A stretch of 42,024 nt of DNA from Pelomonas sp. Root1237 (GCF_001425055.1 NZ_LMDK01000012.1:399337-441360), one strand, 5' to 3'. Shown: positions 1-8,342, counted from the stretch's first letter. Numbers and translations: made by a program. The notes: generated by a model not told the origin, from the letters alone.

Positions 1-2639
1 CCGTCATCGAGTTCAAGAACGCGTTGCAGAAGGATGCGTCGCTCGTCGATGCCCGCTTCTGGCTTGGCAAGGCCCTGCTGGAGACCGGCGATGCGAACGG
101 CGCCTGGGTCGAGTTGTCGAAGGCGCGCGAAGGTGGCTACAGCAAGGACGAGCTCGTGCCTTTGATGGCCGCAGCGATGATCCTGCGCGGCGAGTCCACC
201 AAGTTCATCGCCGAATATGCGGATGTCCAGCTCACCGACCCCAAGCGCCAGGCGGAGCTGAAGGCCGCGTTGGCCACGGCCTATGGCTCCAAGGGCAAGT
301 ATGTGCAGGCGCGCGCCGCGGCAGACGCCGCCCTGCAGGCTGATCCCAACAACATCGTCGCGCAACTCGCCGTTTCCCAGCTGATGTTCGTCGCCGGCGA
401 CCGGGTCGGTGCGATGGAGCAAGTGGAAAAGTCGCTCAAGGCCCATCCTGAATCGGCGCGGCCGTGGGTGTCCAAGGCCGAGCTGCTGCAAAGCAACGGT
501 GCCGACCCCGCCCAGGTGATGCTGGCCTATCGCGAAGCGCTCAAGCGCAACGGTGACGAGCTGCAGGCCCACGTCGGCGTGATGCGGTTGCTGATGGCGC
601 AGCGTGACTTCGATGGCGTCGACAAGCAGTTGGCCGCACTGCGCAAGGTGCAGCCGAACAATCCCCTGGTGCTGTATTACTCGGCCACGCTGGCCTTCGA
701 GAAGCGTGACCTGAAGAAGGCCGCCGAGTTGTCCCAGCAACTGCTGAAGATGGCGCCGCAGAACCCGTCCTTCCTGTACCTGGCTGGCACGATCGAATAC
801 GAGCGAGGCGGCTACCTCCAGGCCGTGGCCCACCTCGGCAAGGCGCTGCCGAATTCGCCGGCGCCAGGCCCCGTGCGCGTCCTGATGGCGCGTGCGCAGC
901 TCCGCGCCGGCGATGCGCGAAAGGCGCTGGGGTTCGTGCTGCCGCTGCTCGATGACGAGAAGCTGGCCAGCTCCGAAGCCTATTCGGTGGCCGCCGATGC
1001 CCATCTGCAGATGGGGAACGGTGAGGCGGCCAAGCGCATGTACGCCCAGGCCGTCAAGCTCAATCCTGGCAACACGCGCGGCCGTACTGCCCTGGCCGTG
1101 GCTGAAATGACGGCGGGCCAGACCGAGCAGGCCATGGAAGAGCTCAAGTCCGTCGCCGCCAAGGATCCCGGTGTCGAGGCCGAAGTGGCGATGGCGATGT
1201 CGCTGTACCGCCGCAATCGCCTGGACGACGTCGCTGCGATCATCGATGCAGTGGAAAAGAAGCAGCCCGGCACGCCGGTGGCACCCTTGTTGCGGGGGCG
1301 TACCGAGCAGTTGCGCGGCAATCGCGACAAGGCTCGCGCACATTACGAAGAGGCTTTGCGGCGCTTGCCGTCCTATATGGCTGCCGCCACCGTGCTGGCG
1401 GCCATGGACTACGAGGATGGCAAGCCGGCAGCCGCGGTCGGCCGCTTCGAAAAGGTCGTCGCGGCAGATCCGCAGTCAATTGACGGCACCGTCGCATTGA
1501 TCTCGGCGAAGACCCGGGCTGGAGCACGCGCGGAAGACATCCGCAGCCAGCTGGACGCTGCCATCAGGCGCTTCCCGGACCATCAGTTGCCCCGCCTCGC
1601 GCTGGTCTCTTATCTGATGGAAATTGGAGAGAACAAGCTGGCGAGCCAGATCGCCAATGAGACCGCCAGCCGTTTCACCGACAGCCCCAAGGTCTACGAG
1701 GCGGTGGGCCTGGCCGAGATGGCAGTCGGTAACCTGAATCAGGCCGCCCAGGCGTTCAACAAGATGACGACGCTGCAGCCGAACTCGGTGCTGCCCATGA
1801 TGCGTATGGTCGACCTGTACGACGCGCGCAAGGATGCGCCAGCGGCGATGAGCCAGCTGCGCAAGGTGCTGGCCATCAAGCCCGACCATCTGCAAGCGCA
1901 GATGCGGCTGATCACGCTGCTGGGGCGCGCCGGCAAGATGGATGAGGCCCTCGCCATCGCCAAGTCCGTGCAGGCCCAGGCGCCCAACGAGCCGCAGGGC
2001 TGGTCTTTTGAAGGCGATGTGCAGGCCGCGAAGCGCAACTGGCCGGCGGCGGTGGTGGCATTCCGTACCAGCCTGTCCAAGCGTCCGCTGGAAGAGACGG
2101 TCATCAAGCTTTATCTGGCACAGGCCAGCGCGGGAGCGCAGGCGGAGGCCGACAAGCTGGCTGCCGACTGGCTGACCAAGTACCCGGATTCGCCGGCGCT
2201 CGACTACCTGCTGGGCGACCAGGCGCTGGCACGTGCTGAGTTCGACCGGGCTGAACGGCATTTCCGAAGGGTGATTGCCGTGCGGCCCAACAATGCGGTG
2301 GCGCTGAACAATCTGGCCTGGTTGCTGCATCGTGCTGGCCGGCCCGGCGCACTGGAAATGATCGAGAAGGCGCTCAGCCTGGCGCCGAATTCACCTTCCC
2401 TCACCGACACTGCGGCGGAAATCCAGGCGGGTGCGGGTCACGTGGACAAGGCCCTGGTGCTGCAAAGGCGTGCGGTTCAGCTGGATCCCGAGCAGCCCTT
2501 GCACCGCCTTCATCTCGCCGAATACCTGATCAAGAGCAACCAGAAGGCCGAAGCCAAGATCGAGTTGCAGAAGCTGAACGAACTGGGCAAGAGTTTTGCC
2601 AGGACTGCGGATGTGCAGAAGTTGCTGGCGGAGCTGTAA
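1..2639 (+). CDS. prsT: PEP-CTERM system TPR-repeat lipoprotein PrsT (5'-truncated)
   Basis: The reading frame is open from the first bases of the window (first whole codon at position 3) and ends at TAA 2637-2639, so the N-terminus, including any lipoprotein signal, lies outside. At least 879 residues are seen. They are almost entirely tandem tetratricopeptide repeats, with recurring pairs such as LGKALLETGD and AVALNNLAWLLHRAG, and no catalytic domain. A giant TPR protein at the edge of an exosortase A polysaccharide locus matches the PrsT family, which is known to sit beside the PrsK/PrsR two-component pair and the polysaccharide genes. Its exact role is not known; a scaffold for export or sorting in the envelope is the usual inference. 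The TTG at 24 is an internal codon, not the start. Identification rests on repeat type, size and neighbourhood. Confidence 0.9.
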   Translation, partial: VIEFKNALQKDASLVDARFWLGKALLETGDANGAWVELSKAREGGYSKDELVPLMAAAMILRGESTKFIAEYADVQLTDPKRQAELKAALATAYGSKGKYVQARAAADAALQADPNNIVAQLAVSQLMFVAGDRVGAMEQVEKSLKAHPESARPWVSKAELLQSNGADPAQVMLAYREALKRNGDELQAHVGVMRLLMAQRDFDGVDKQLAALRKVQPNNPLVLYYSATLAFEKRDLKKAAELSQQLLKMAPQNPSFLYLAGTIEYERGGYLQAVAHLGKALPNSPAPGPVRVLMARAQLRAGDARKALGFVLPLLDDEKLASSEAYSVAADAHLQMGNGEAAKRMYAQAVKLNPGNTRGRTALAVAEMTAGQTEQAMEELKSVAAKDPGVEAEVAMAMSLYRRNRLDDVAAIIDAVEKKQPGTPVAPLLRGRTEQLRGNRDKARAHYEEALRRLPSYMAAATVLAAMDYEDGKPAAAVGRFEKVVAADPQSIDGTVALISAKTRAGARAEDIRSQLDAAIRRFPDHQLPRLALVSYLMEIGENKLASQIANETASRFTDSPKVYEAVGLAEMAVGNLNQAAQAFNKMTTLQPNSVLPMMRMVDLYDARKDAPAAMSQLRKVLAIKPDHLQAQMRLITLLGRAGKMDEALAIAKSVQAQAPNEPQGWSFEGDVQAAKRNWPAAVVAFRTSLSKRPLEETVIKLYLAQASAGAQAEADKLAADWLTKYPDSPALDYLLGDQALARAEFDRAERHFRRVIAVRPNNAVALNNLAWLLHRAGRPGALEMIEKALSLAPNSPSLTDTAAEIQAGAGHVDKALVLQRRAVQLDPEQPLHRLHLAEYLIKSNQKAEAKIELQKLNELGKSFARTADVQKLLAEL

Positions 2640-2679
2640 TCTGTTGCTCACCTAACCCTCGGATCGACCGGGCAGCGTC

Positions 2680-3963
2680 ATGAAGATCAAACAAGCCAGC
2701 TTCAGAAAGCGCTTGCACCAGTTGATGCGGCGGGGCTTCGGCCGACTGCCGCGCGACACACGGCATGCCATCTATCGCGGCATGATCGACTGCGACCCGG
2801 CGCCGGATCCAAGGCTGGAGCTCAAGGTCGCCGAGACCCGCGAGGAGCTCGAGGACTGCTTCCGCATCCTGCATGATGCTTACGTGGCCAGCGGTTTCAT
2901 GAAGCCGTCGCCCTCAGGCCTGCGCGTCACCATGTATCACGCGCTGCCGACGACAACCACGCTGTGCGCCAAATACGACGGCCGCGTTGTCGGTACCATG
3001 TCCATGATCCGCGAGGGCGTGTTCGGCTTTCCGCTGCAGTCGGTCTTCGACCTCAGCGAGGTGCGCGCCAAGCAGGGCCAGATCGCCGAGATTTCAGCGT
3101 TGGCCGTGCATCCGGACTTCCGCCAGACGGGTGGTGCCATCCTGTTCCCGCTGATGAAGTTCATGTACGAGTACTGCACCAAGTACTTCGACACGCGCCA
3201 CCTCGTCATCGCGGTCAATCCGGACAAGATCGAGCTCTACGAGTCGCTGCTGTTTTTTGAGCGGCTGCAGGAAAACGTCGTTGCCAACTACGACTTCGCC
3301 AATGGCGCACCCGCCGTCGGCGCCACGCTGGACCTGCCGGTAGCGAAAGAGATATTCCGGCGCGTCTACGGCAAGCGCAAGGAACGCAAGAACCTCTATA
3401 ACTACTTCGTCCAGCTGAGCCTGCCCAACATCAAGCTGCCCAAGCGCCGCTATTTCACGACCAATGATCCGGTGCTGACGCCGGACATCCTCGACCACTT
3501 CTTCAATCAGCGCAGCCCGGTCTTCGCGGAACTGGACGACCGCCGCAAGGCGCTGTTGTGGTCCATCTACGACCAGCCCGAGTTCCGGGCCGTTCTGCCG
3601 ATGATGAGTGGATCGGACACGGGCTTTCATCCGATGCGCCGGCATCAGCGCTTCTCGCTGCGCTGCCCGGCCGAGCTGCGTGTGCGGCTCGACGGCGATG
3701 AGCGCTCCATCGTGATGACCGTCATCGAAATTTCCCTGTCGGGCTTCCAGGCCCAGTCCAAGCTCGACATACCGATCGGGGCTGACGGCGCGGTCCGGGT
3801 GGAATTGGGCGTGCAGGACAAGGCCACGCTGGACGTGAAGGTGATGCGACACCACCATACCGACACCGGCGAGTTCTATGGCTTTCGCGTGGATGAGCCC
3901 GACGATGTCTGGCGCCGCGCCGTCAGTGCGCTGGAAACCGAGTACGTTGCAGGCGAGCTGTGA
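2680..3963 (+). CDS. GNAT-like N-acyltransferase fused to a C-terminal PilZ domain
   Basis: This 427-residue protein has two parts. Residues about 45-230 look like the acyltransferase fold of the FeeM/autoinducer-synthase type, with EISALAVHPDFR followed by a glycine pair in the place of the acyl-CoA loop. Residues about 318-420 look like a PilZ domain: an RxxxR motif at R320-R324 and an ISLSGF motif around S352-G355. PilZ domains bind cyclic di-GMP; here the usual D/N of (D/N)xSxxG is E350, so binding is plausible but not certain. The protein may acylate an amino acid, lipid or polysaccharide precursor under c-di-GMP control; the substrate is unknown. It begins 40 bases after prsT, and its stop overlaps the GTG of the protease gene (GTGA), so the two are probably co-translated. 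Confidence 0.75.
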   Translation: MKIKQASFRKRLHQLMRRGFGRLPRDTRHAIYRGMIDCDPAPDPRLELKVAETREELEDCFRILHDAYVASGFMKPSPSGLRVTMYHALPTTTTLCAKYDGRVVGTMSMIREGVFGFPLQSVFDLSEVRAKQGQIAEISALAVHPDFRQTGGAILFPLMKFMYEYCTKYFDTRHLVIAVNPDKIELYESLLFFERLQENVVANYDFANGAPAVGATLDLPVAKEIFRRVYGKRKERKNLYNYFVQLSLPNIKLPKRRYFTTNDPVLTPDILDHFFNQRSPVFAELDDRRKALLWSIYDQPEFRAVLPMMSGSDTGFHPMRRHQRFSLRCPAELRVRLDGDERSIVMTVIEISLSGFQAQSKLDIPIGADGAVRVELGVQDKATLDVKVMRHHHTDTGEFYGFRVDEPDDVWRRAVSALETEYVAGEL

Positions 3964-4739
3964 ACAACCCCGGCCGTCGTCGCCTGCTGGCCCTTGCGGC
4001 TGGACTGGCATGCATCGGCACCGCAGCCGGTGCGGAAACTCTGCCGGAACTGATTGCGCGGGCCAAGCGCTCGGTCGTTGTCGTGGGCAGCTGGGGGTTG
4101 ATGGACAACCCCCGCTTCGGGTTCAAGGCCGCAGGCTTTGTTGTCGCGGACGGCCTGCACGTGCTGACCAATGCGCACGTGGTGCCGACGGAAACGCCCG
4201 ATCGAGTCGATCGCAGCATCGCGGTCAAGATCTGGACGCCCGACGCGCAGTGGGTGATGCGAAGCGCCAAGCTCATCAGCCTGGATCGTGCGCATGACCT
4301 TGCATTGCTGCAGATGGACGGACCACCCGCGCCCGCGCTGCGCCTAGCCGCCAGGGAGGCGCCGGAGGGCACCTCCATCGCCCTGATCGGATTCCCGATC
4401 GGCAATGCGCTGGGCTATGACGTGCACGTGACGCACAGAGGCATCGTGTCGGCGCGCACGGCCATCGTGCCGCCCGCCGCCGCGCCCTCGGGCCTGACCG
4501 AACGTGCGGTGCGGCAACTGCGTGCCGGTGCCTTCGAGGTGTTGCAGCTGGATGTCCTGGCCTTCCCGGGCAACAGTGGCGGGCCGGTGCTGGACATCGA
4601 GACCGGCGAAGTGATCGGCGTCCTGCAGGGCGGGGCCATCAAGGGAACCCGGGAGGCCGCGCTCAGCGCCCCCACGGGCATCAGCTACGCCGTGCTGATC
4701 CGTGATGCAGCGCCCATGCTGAAGTACATCGACCACTGA
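3960..4739 (+). CDS. Secreted trypsin-like serine protease (S1C-like, no PDZ)
   Basis: This 259-residue protein begins with a GTG that overlaps the upstream stop. The N-terminus has a twin-arginine-like stretch (GRRRLLALAAG) and a signal peptide that probably ends near the AGA at residues 23-25, so it should act in the periplasm or outside. The catalytic triad is readable: H73 in TNAHVV, D113 in AHDLALLQ and S206 in FPGNSGGPV. This is the chymotrypsin/HtrA pattern, but the protein stops shortly after the protease domain and has no PDZ domain, unlike DegP or DegS. Co-translation with the PilZ acyltransferase ties it to the polysaccharide/PEP-CTERM system. Processing or turnover of an envelope protein of this system is an inference; no substrate is shown. 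Confidence 0.8.
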   Translation: MNNPGRRRLLALAAGLACIGTAAGAETLPELIARAKRSVVVVGSWGLMDNPRFGFKAAGFVVADGLHVLTNAHVVPTETPDRVDRSIAVKIWTPDAQWVMRSAKLISLDRAHDLALLQMDGPPAPALRLAAREAPEGTSIALIGFPIGNALGYDVHVTHRGIVSARTAIVPPAAAPSGLTERAVRQLRAGAFEVLQLDVLAFPGNSGGPVLDIETGEVIGVLQGGAIKGTREAALSAPTGISYAVLIRDAAPMLKYIDH

Positions 4740-4789
4740 CCAGCGTCGACGGGCGACTGTCCGTCCAGCGAGACAAATCGCGCGGCCAA

Positions 4790-4815
4790 TAAAAAACCCC
4801 GCCGTGGCGGGGTTC
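4790..4815 (-). terminator. Rho-independent terminator, strongest for the minus strand
   Basis: A perfect inverted repeat (AACCCCGC, loop CGTG, GCGGGGTT; 4795-4814) lies between two convergent genes. On the minus strand the stem is followed by a run of six T residues, the typical intrinsic terminator, so it should end transcription of the PEP-CTERM gene. On the plus strand the hairpin is followed only by TTCTCT, so it may be a weaker terminator for the protease operon. Confidence 0.85.
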
Positions 4816-4855
4816 TCTGAGTGCGGAGCAGCGACGACTGGCGTCGCTGTTCACA

Positions 4856-5590
4856 TCACTTGGCTTGACGGCGGCGGCCGGCGAAGCCCAGGCCAGCGAG
4901 AGCCAGACCCACCAGACCCACCGTGGCGGGCTCAGGCAGCTTGGTGGCTTCGATGGTGGCAGACCAGTCGTTCTGATCCAGGGTGCCGCCACCCAGGATG
5001 ATGGCAACCAGGGCTGCAGTCGAGGTGTTCGTGTACTGCGCCGAGAAGATGCCCGTCCACTTGGTTTCGTCTTCGCCGATGTCGCAGCTCTTGTTGCCGT
5101 TGGTGTCATCACACGCACGGCCCAGGATGCTCATCGTGACCGACGTATTGCCGGCGTTGTCGGTGAAGATGAAGGGCGAACCGAACTGGCCGGGAGCCAG
5201 GTAGGTTTCGCTGAACAGCCAGTTCGGCTTGGCATCGAAGTGCAGGAAGTTGGGGATCGGCGTGCCGTTCACGCCGATAGGCACATTGTTCGGACCCGCG
5301 CCTTGGGTCATGTCTTGCACCCAGCCAGCGGTCGGAGCGAAGATCGTGCCGAAGGCGGGATCATTGAAGGAACCGGTGCCGCCCAGTTGCTTGGTGGCGA
5401 ACTGGCCGTAGGTCTTGCCAGCGGTCTGGTAAGCATCGGGAGCGGGATCCGGAACCCAGTTGACGGTGCCGAAGGACACGATCACTTGGCCCAGGCTGAC
5501 ACTCGTCTTGCCGACGATGGGGGTGGCGGATGCGGCAGTGGCCACTGCGAGGGCCGCTGCAGCAACCAGCGTCTTCAGGGTCTTGCTCAT
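4856..5590 (-). CDS. PEP-CTERM sorting-domain protein, exosortase substrate
   Basis: This 244-residue protein has a Sec signal peptide (MSKTLKTLVAAAALAVATAA, cleavage probably after ASA) and the full C-terminal PEP-CTERM signal: LPEPATVG, a hydrophobic GLVGLALAGLGFAG segment, then the basic tail RRRQAK. This signal is the one recognised by exosortases such as the XrtA encoded at 16708. The mature part is rich in Gly, Thr, Asn and Asp and has two cysteines in a DDTNGNKSCD region; I do not recognise a domain in it. An AAGGAG ribosome site precedes the ATG at 5588-5590. The gene stands alone, with a sigma-54 type promoter at 5650-5665 and a terminator behind it, as is typical of PEP-CTERM genes regulated by PrsK/PrsR/RpoN. 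It is probably a cell-surface or matrix protein. Confidence 0.92.
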   Translation of the reverse strand: MSKTLKTLVAAAALAVATAASATPIVGKTSVSLGQVIVSFGTVNWVPDPAPDAYQTAGKTYGQFATKQLGGTGSFNDPAFGTIFAPTAGWVQDMTQGAGPNNVPIGVNGTPIPNFLHFDAKPNWLFSETYLAPGQFGSPFIFTDNAGNTSVTMSILGRACDDTNGNKSCDIGEDETKWTGIFSAQYTNTSTAALVAIILGGGTLDQNDWSATIEATKLPEPATVGLVGLALAGLGFAGRRRQAK

Positions 5591-5649
5591 TTGAATCTCC
5601 TTGATTCACTTGCTAGAAGTTGGGGCGCGGCCCCGGACGCTGGGTAATA

Positions 5650-5665
5650 AGCAGGTCGCGTGCCA
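5650..5665 (-). promoter_or_regulatory. Sigma-54 (-24/-12) promoter of the PEP-CTERM gene
   Basis: Read on the minus strand the sequence is TGGCACGCGACCTGCT. It matches the RpoN consensus TGGCACG-N4-TTGC(A/T) at the whole -24 box, and the invariant GG and GC dinucleotides are at the required spacing; only one base of the -12 box differs (C for T). A start about 12 bases past the GC would give a leader of roughly 50 bases. Published work on Zoogloea places PEP-CTERM genes under RpoN, PrsK and PrsR; the presence of prsT here fits that. Confidence 0.8.
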
Positions 5666-5740
5666 GCTTTGAAGGTGTCGCCTGCTTTCCCTTTTAAAAC
5701 AACGAGTTGCCGTGCTCTTGGATGACGTATTGCCGGTGTT

Positions 5741-5770
5741 TTGAGGGCTGGTTGATGGTCGCTGTAAAGT
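5741..5770 (+). promoter_or_regulatory. Possible sigma-70 promoter for the FAD oxidoreductase
   Basis: TTGAGG (5741-5746) and TAAAGT (5765-5770) are separated by 18 bases, each matching four of six consensus positions. The spacing to the GTG start at 5811 is reasonable. This is a weak match and could be chance. Confidence 0.3.
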
Positions 5771-5810
5771 CCTCCGACACCCGTCTCAGGCAGGCGGGCA
5801 GGGAGATGGT

Positions 5811-7397
5811 GTGGACGGACTGTCAGGCGAGCATGGAGTGACGCGGCGGAACTCTGGCAATGTGACCGGCTGGGACCGCGGGGAGCTGGACTGCTGGCGG
5901 GCCACGACTGTCGATGAGGTGAGGGCTTGCGTGGACGAGGCGCGCCGCCGGGGGATTTCGCTCTACCCGCTATCGACCGGGTTGAACTGGGGATACGGCT
6001 CGGCTGCGCCGCCCCAGGCAGGCGCCGTGCTGCTGGATCTGAGCGGCATGAACCGCATACGCAATGCGGCAGAGATCTCGCAAGCGAATCCTGTCGCGGT
6101 CATCGAACCTGGGGTGACGCAGCGGCAGTTGCACGAATTCCTGAGCGAGTCCTGCCCGGGCCTGAGCTTCAACGTGACGGGTTCGTCGGTGGACACCAGC
6201 ATCCTCGGCAATGCGCTGGACCGGGGCGTGGGATATCTGGGGCCGCGCCGCGAGGATGTTTTCGGGCTTGAGGTGGTGACCGGCCGAGGGGAGTTGCTGC
6301 GGACCGGGTTTCGCCGCCTGGGCGAGGATTCGCCGCTTGCGCATGCCCACCCTTATGGCCTCGGGCCGATGCTGGATGGCCTGTTCTTCCAGGGCAATTA
6401 CGGCATCGTCACGAGTGCCTGCCTGAAACTGCTGCCGCGGCCGGCCCGCTCGGTTGCCGTGTCGCTGGCCCTGCGCGATGTCTCGAAGTTAGGGGAATTC
6501 CTGGATGGCCTGGCGCTGCTGAAGCGGCTGGGCGTCATGGCTGGCGTGACCCATGTCGGCAATCAGGCGCGCACGCGGGCCAGCATGATGTCGGGCATCA
6601 GTGAATACCTGCGTATTTCCTGCGGTGTTGCGGAGCGCGACCTGGCGGCCGAGGCGGATCGGGCGCTGGCGACGGTGGCGCCCTATGAATGGACCAGCCT
6701 GGGCGGCGTCGCCGGCAGCGCCGCCCAGGTGAAGGCCGCGATTGCCGAGGTCAGGCGGGTCCTGGGCGGCATGGCCAAGTTGACCGTGGTGGACGATGCC
6801 AAGCTGGCGGCCGGTTTTCGGTTGCTGAATCCCTTGCGAAACCTGTGGCCCTGGGCGCGCGCCAATGCCGCCGCGATTTCAGCCATCCGGCCCTTGCAGG
6901 GTTTGGCGGACGGCCGGCCGACGGATGCCGCCATCACCAACCTTTTATGGCGATATGGCCAGCCGCAGCTGCCGGCGCGGGATTTGGATGCCTCTGGTTG
7001 TGGCCTGATCTTCATCAACCCGGCGCTGCCCATGGCGGGCGGGGCGGTGGCGAAGGTCGTCGATGCCATGAAAGCGGTTGCCGCCGGATTCGGCCATGAG
7101 CTCTATGTGACGCTGAATATCGAGACGACCACCTCGCTGGTGGCGGTGGCCAATCTGTTGTTTGACCGCGGCGACGCGGCTGCGGTTGCAAACGCCCGAG
7201 CCTGCGCGCGGGCGCTGTGGGAATATTTACGCAGTTGCGGCCTGGAGGTGTACCGGGCGCGGGCGGACATGATGGAGGACGTGGTCGACCCCCAGGATTC
7301 GTTCTGGCGCACTGCCTGGGCGCTGAAATCCGTGTTCGACCCGGACAATCTGATTGCTCCGGGGCGTTACAACCTGGCTCGGGCACCCGACGCCTGA
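5811..7397 (+). CDS. FAD-binding oxidoreductase of the VAO/4-cresol-dehydrogenase type
   Basis: The 528-residue protein starts at a GTG preceded by GGGAGA. The N-terminal half has the FAD-binding type 4 fold: STGLNWGYGSAAP at about residues 54-66, the VIEPGVTQRQLHEFL segment, and a NVTGSSVDTSILGNALDRG loop that would hold the FAD pyrophosphate. The C-terminus ends in SVFDPDNLIAPGRYN, the typical end of vanillyl-alcohol-oxidase-family enzymes. The family oxidises alcohols, phenols, hydroxy acids or sugars; the substrate here cannot be told, and no covalent flavin-attachment residue could be assigned. It is divergent from the PEP-CTERM gene and upstream of the export operon, from which about 200 bases separate it. 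Such an enzyme is not a standard member of the XrtA core. Family call is firm, function is not. Confidence 0.82.
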   Translation: MDGLSGEHGVTRRNSGNVTGWDRGELDCWRATTVDEVRACVDEARRRGISLYPLSTGLNWGYGSAAPPQAGAVLLDLSGMNRIRNAAEISQANPVAVIEPGVTQRQLHEFLSESCPGLSFNVTGSSVDTSILGNALDRGVGYLGPRREDVFGLEVVTGRGELLRTGFRRLGEDSPLAHAHPYGLGPMLDGLFFQGNYGIVTSACLKLLPRPARSVAVSLALRDVSKLGEFLDGLALLKRLGVMAGVTHVGNQARTRASMMSGISEYLRISCGVAERDLAAEADRALATVAPYEWTSLGGVAGSAAQVKAAIAEVRRVLGGMAKLTVVDDAKLAAGFRLLNPLRNLWPWARANAAAISAIRPLQGLADGRPTDAAITNLLWRYGQPQLPARDLDASGCGLIFINPALPMAGGAVAKVVDAMKAVAAGFGHELYVTLNIETTTSLVAVANLLFDRGDAAAVANARACARALWEYLRSCGLEVYRARADMMEDVVDPQDSFWRTAWALKSVFDPDNLIAPGRYNLARAPDA

Positions 7398-7441
7398 GCG
7401 GATTTCGCGGTCGCCGCGCGCGTGTGAAAGTCCGCGTTGCC

Positions 7442-7456
7442 CGGGGGAAGCCCCCG
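7442..7456. repeat. GC-rich hairpin after the FAD oxidoreductase gene
   Basis: CGGGGG-AAG-CCCCCG is a perfect six-base-pair stem with a three-base loop, 45 bases after the stop of the oxidoreductase gene. It is followed by ATTTAGG rather than a T run, so it could be a weak terminator or only an mRNA-stabilising hairpin. The rest of the gap 7398-7595 shows no convincing promoter to me. Confidence 0.4.
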
Positions 7457-7595
7457 ATTTAGGTTGCCAGACATGGGGTGGGGCTATGGCATCATTCCAA
7501 GGCTTTGGCCCTGGGTGACGGCAGGTTTTGCCGTTCCCTCTCGACTGCAACGGTTTGCGGGGGCCTTCGATGAACAGACCCACAGAGGACTCGCC

Positions 7596-8273
7596 TTGAA
7601 CGCTTCCAACAACCGTGATGCGCAAATGACGTCGGCAAGAGGCTCGCAGAGGGCGGCAAAGGCAGCCGGCGCGTGGTGGGGCCGGGCCCTGGCAATGCTT
7701 GCCATCGGCGTGCTGGCCGGCTGCGCCAGCACCAGCTTCCCGCCAGCGCCGGCGGCAGTGGCCAACGATGACTACAGCTACATCATCGGCGCGGGTGACA
7801 ACCTCAATATCCAGGTCTGGCGCAATCCGGAGCTGTCGATGTCGGTGCCGGTTCGCCCGGACGGCAAGATCGCCGCCCCGCTGGTGGACGAGATGGTCGT
7901 GCAGGGCAAGACCTCGGTGCAGGTGGCCCGTGAAGTCGAGAAGCAGCTCGGCAAATATGTGCGCGACCCGGTCGTCACTGTCATCGTCACGAGCTTCATT
8001 GGCCCCTACAGCGAGCAGATCCGCGTCGTCGGCGAGGCGGCCAAGCCGCAATTCCTGCCCTACAAGCAGAAGATGACGGTGCTGGACGTGATGATCGCCG
8101 TCGGCGGCCTGACGGACTTTGCATCCGGCAACAGCGCCACCATCCTGCGCACGGCCGAGGGCAACAAGCAGTACTCGGTGCGCCTGAAGGACCTGATCAA
8201 GCGCGGTGACGTGTCGGCCAATGTCGAAATGCGGCCGGGCGACATCCTCATCATTCCGCAGAGCCTGTTCTGA
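7596..8273 (+). CDS. PEP-CTERM-locus polysaccharide export lipoprotein (Wza-like)
   Basis: I place the start at TTG 7596 because AGAGGA lies just upstream; ATG 7626 and ATG 7695 are possible alternatives, and the open frame further upstream is not coding. The product is about 225 residues. It carries a lipoprotein signal ending in the lipobox LAGC, then a Poly_export domain (YIIGAGDNLNIQVWRNPELS, VPVRPDGKIAAPLVDEM) and an SLBB-like segment (VRVVGEAAKPQ type, ending in MRPGDILIIPQSLF). Wza-family proteins form the outer-membrane or periplasmic channel through which capsule and exopolysaccharide leave the cell. This short form, first in a run with the chain-length protein and kinase, matches the PEP-CTERM-associated export family. 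Confidence 0.9.
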   Translation: MNASNNRDAQMTSARGSQRAAKAAGAWWGRALAMLAIGVLAGCASTSFPPAPAAVANDDYSYIIGAGDNLNIQVWRNPELSMSVPVRPDGKIAAPLVDEMVVQGKTSVQVAREVEKQLGKYVRDPVVTVIVTSFIGPYSEQIRVVGEAAKPQFLPYKQKMTVLDVMIAVGGLTDFASGNSATILRTAEGNKQYSVRLKDLIKRGDVSANVEMRPGDILIIPQSLF

Positions 8274-8280
8274 ATTGAAG

Positions 8281-8312
8281 GGAGAGGACCTGCGTTCGCT
8301 GCCGGCCTCTCC
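8281..8312 (+). repeat. Inverted repeat between export and chain-length genes
   Basis: GGAGAGG (8281-8287) and CCTCTCC (8306-8312) form a seven-base-pair stem around an 18-base loop in the only sizeable gap (69 bases) of the core operon. There is no T run after it. It may tune the ratio of export lipoprotein to downstream genes or protect an mRNA end. Confidence 0.4.
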
Positions 8313-8342
8313 TAGCCATAGCTTTAACCGAGACTGTTCCCC

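Noticed and set aside
1476..2330. Minus-strand open frame of 284 codons inside prsT
   Set aside because: The plus strand carries regular TPR repeats over the same bases; the antisense product is Gln/Arg/His/Gly-rich without motifs.
7483..7520. Possible sigma-54 box before the export operon
   Set aside because: TGGC occurs, but no GC pair follows at the required spacing.
7437..7595. Upstream extension of the export lipoprotein frame
   Set aside because: The extra residues do not look like a lipoprotein leader, and a ribosome site lies before TTG 7596.
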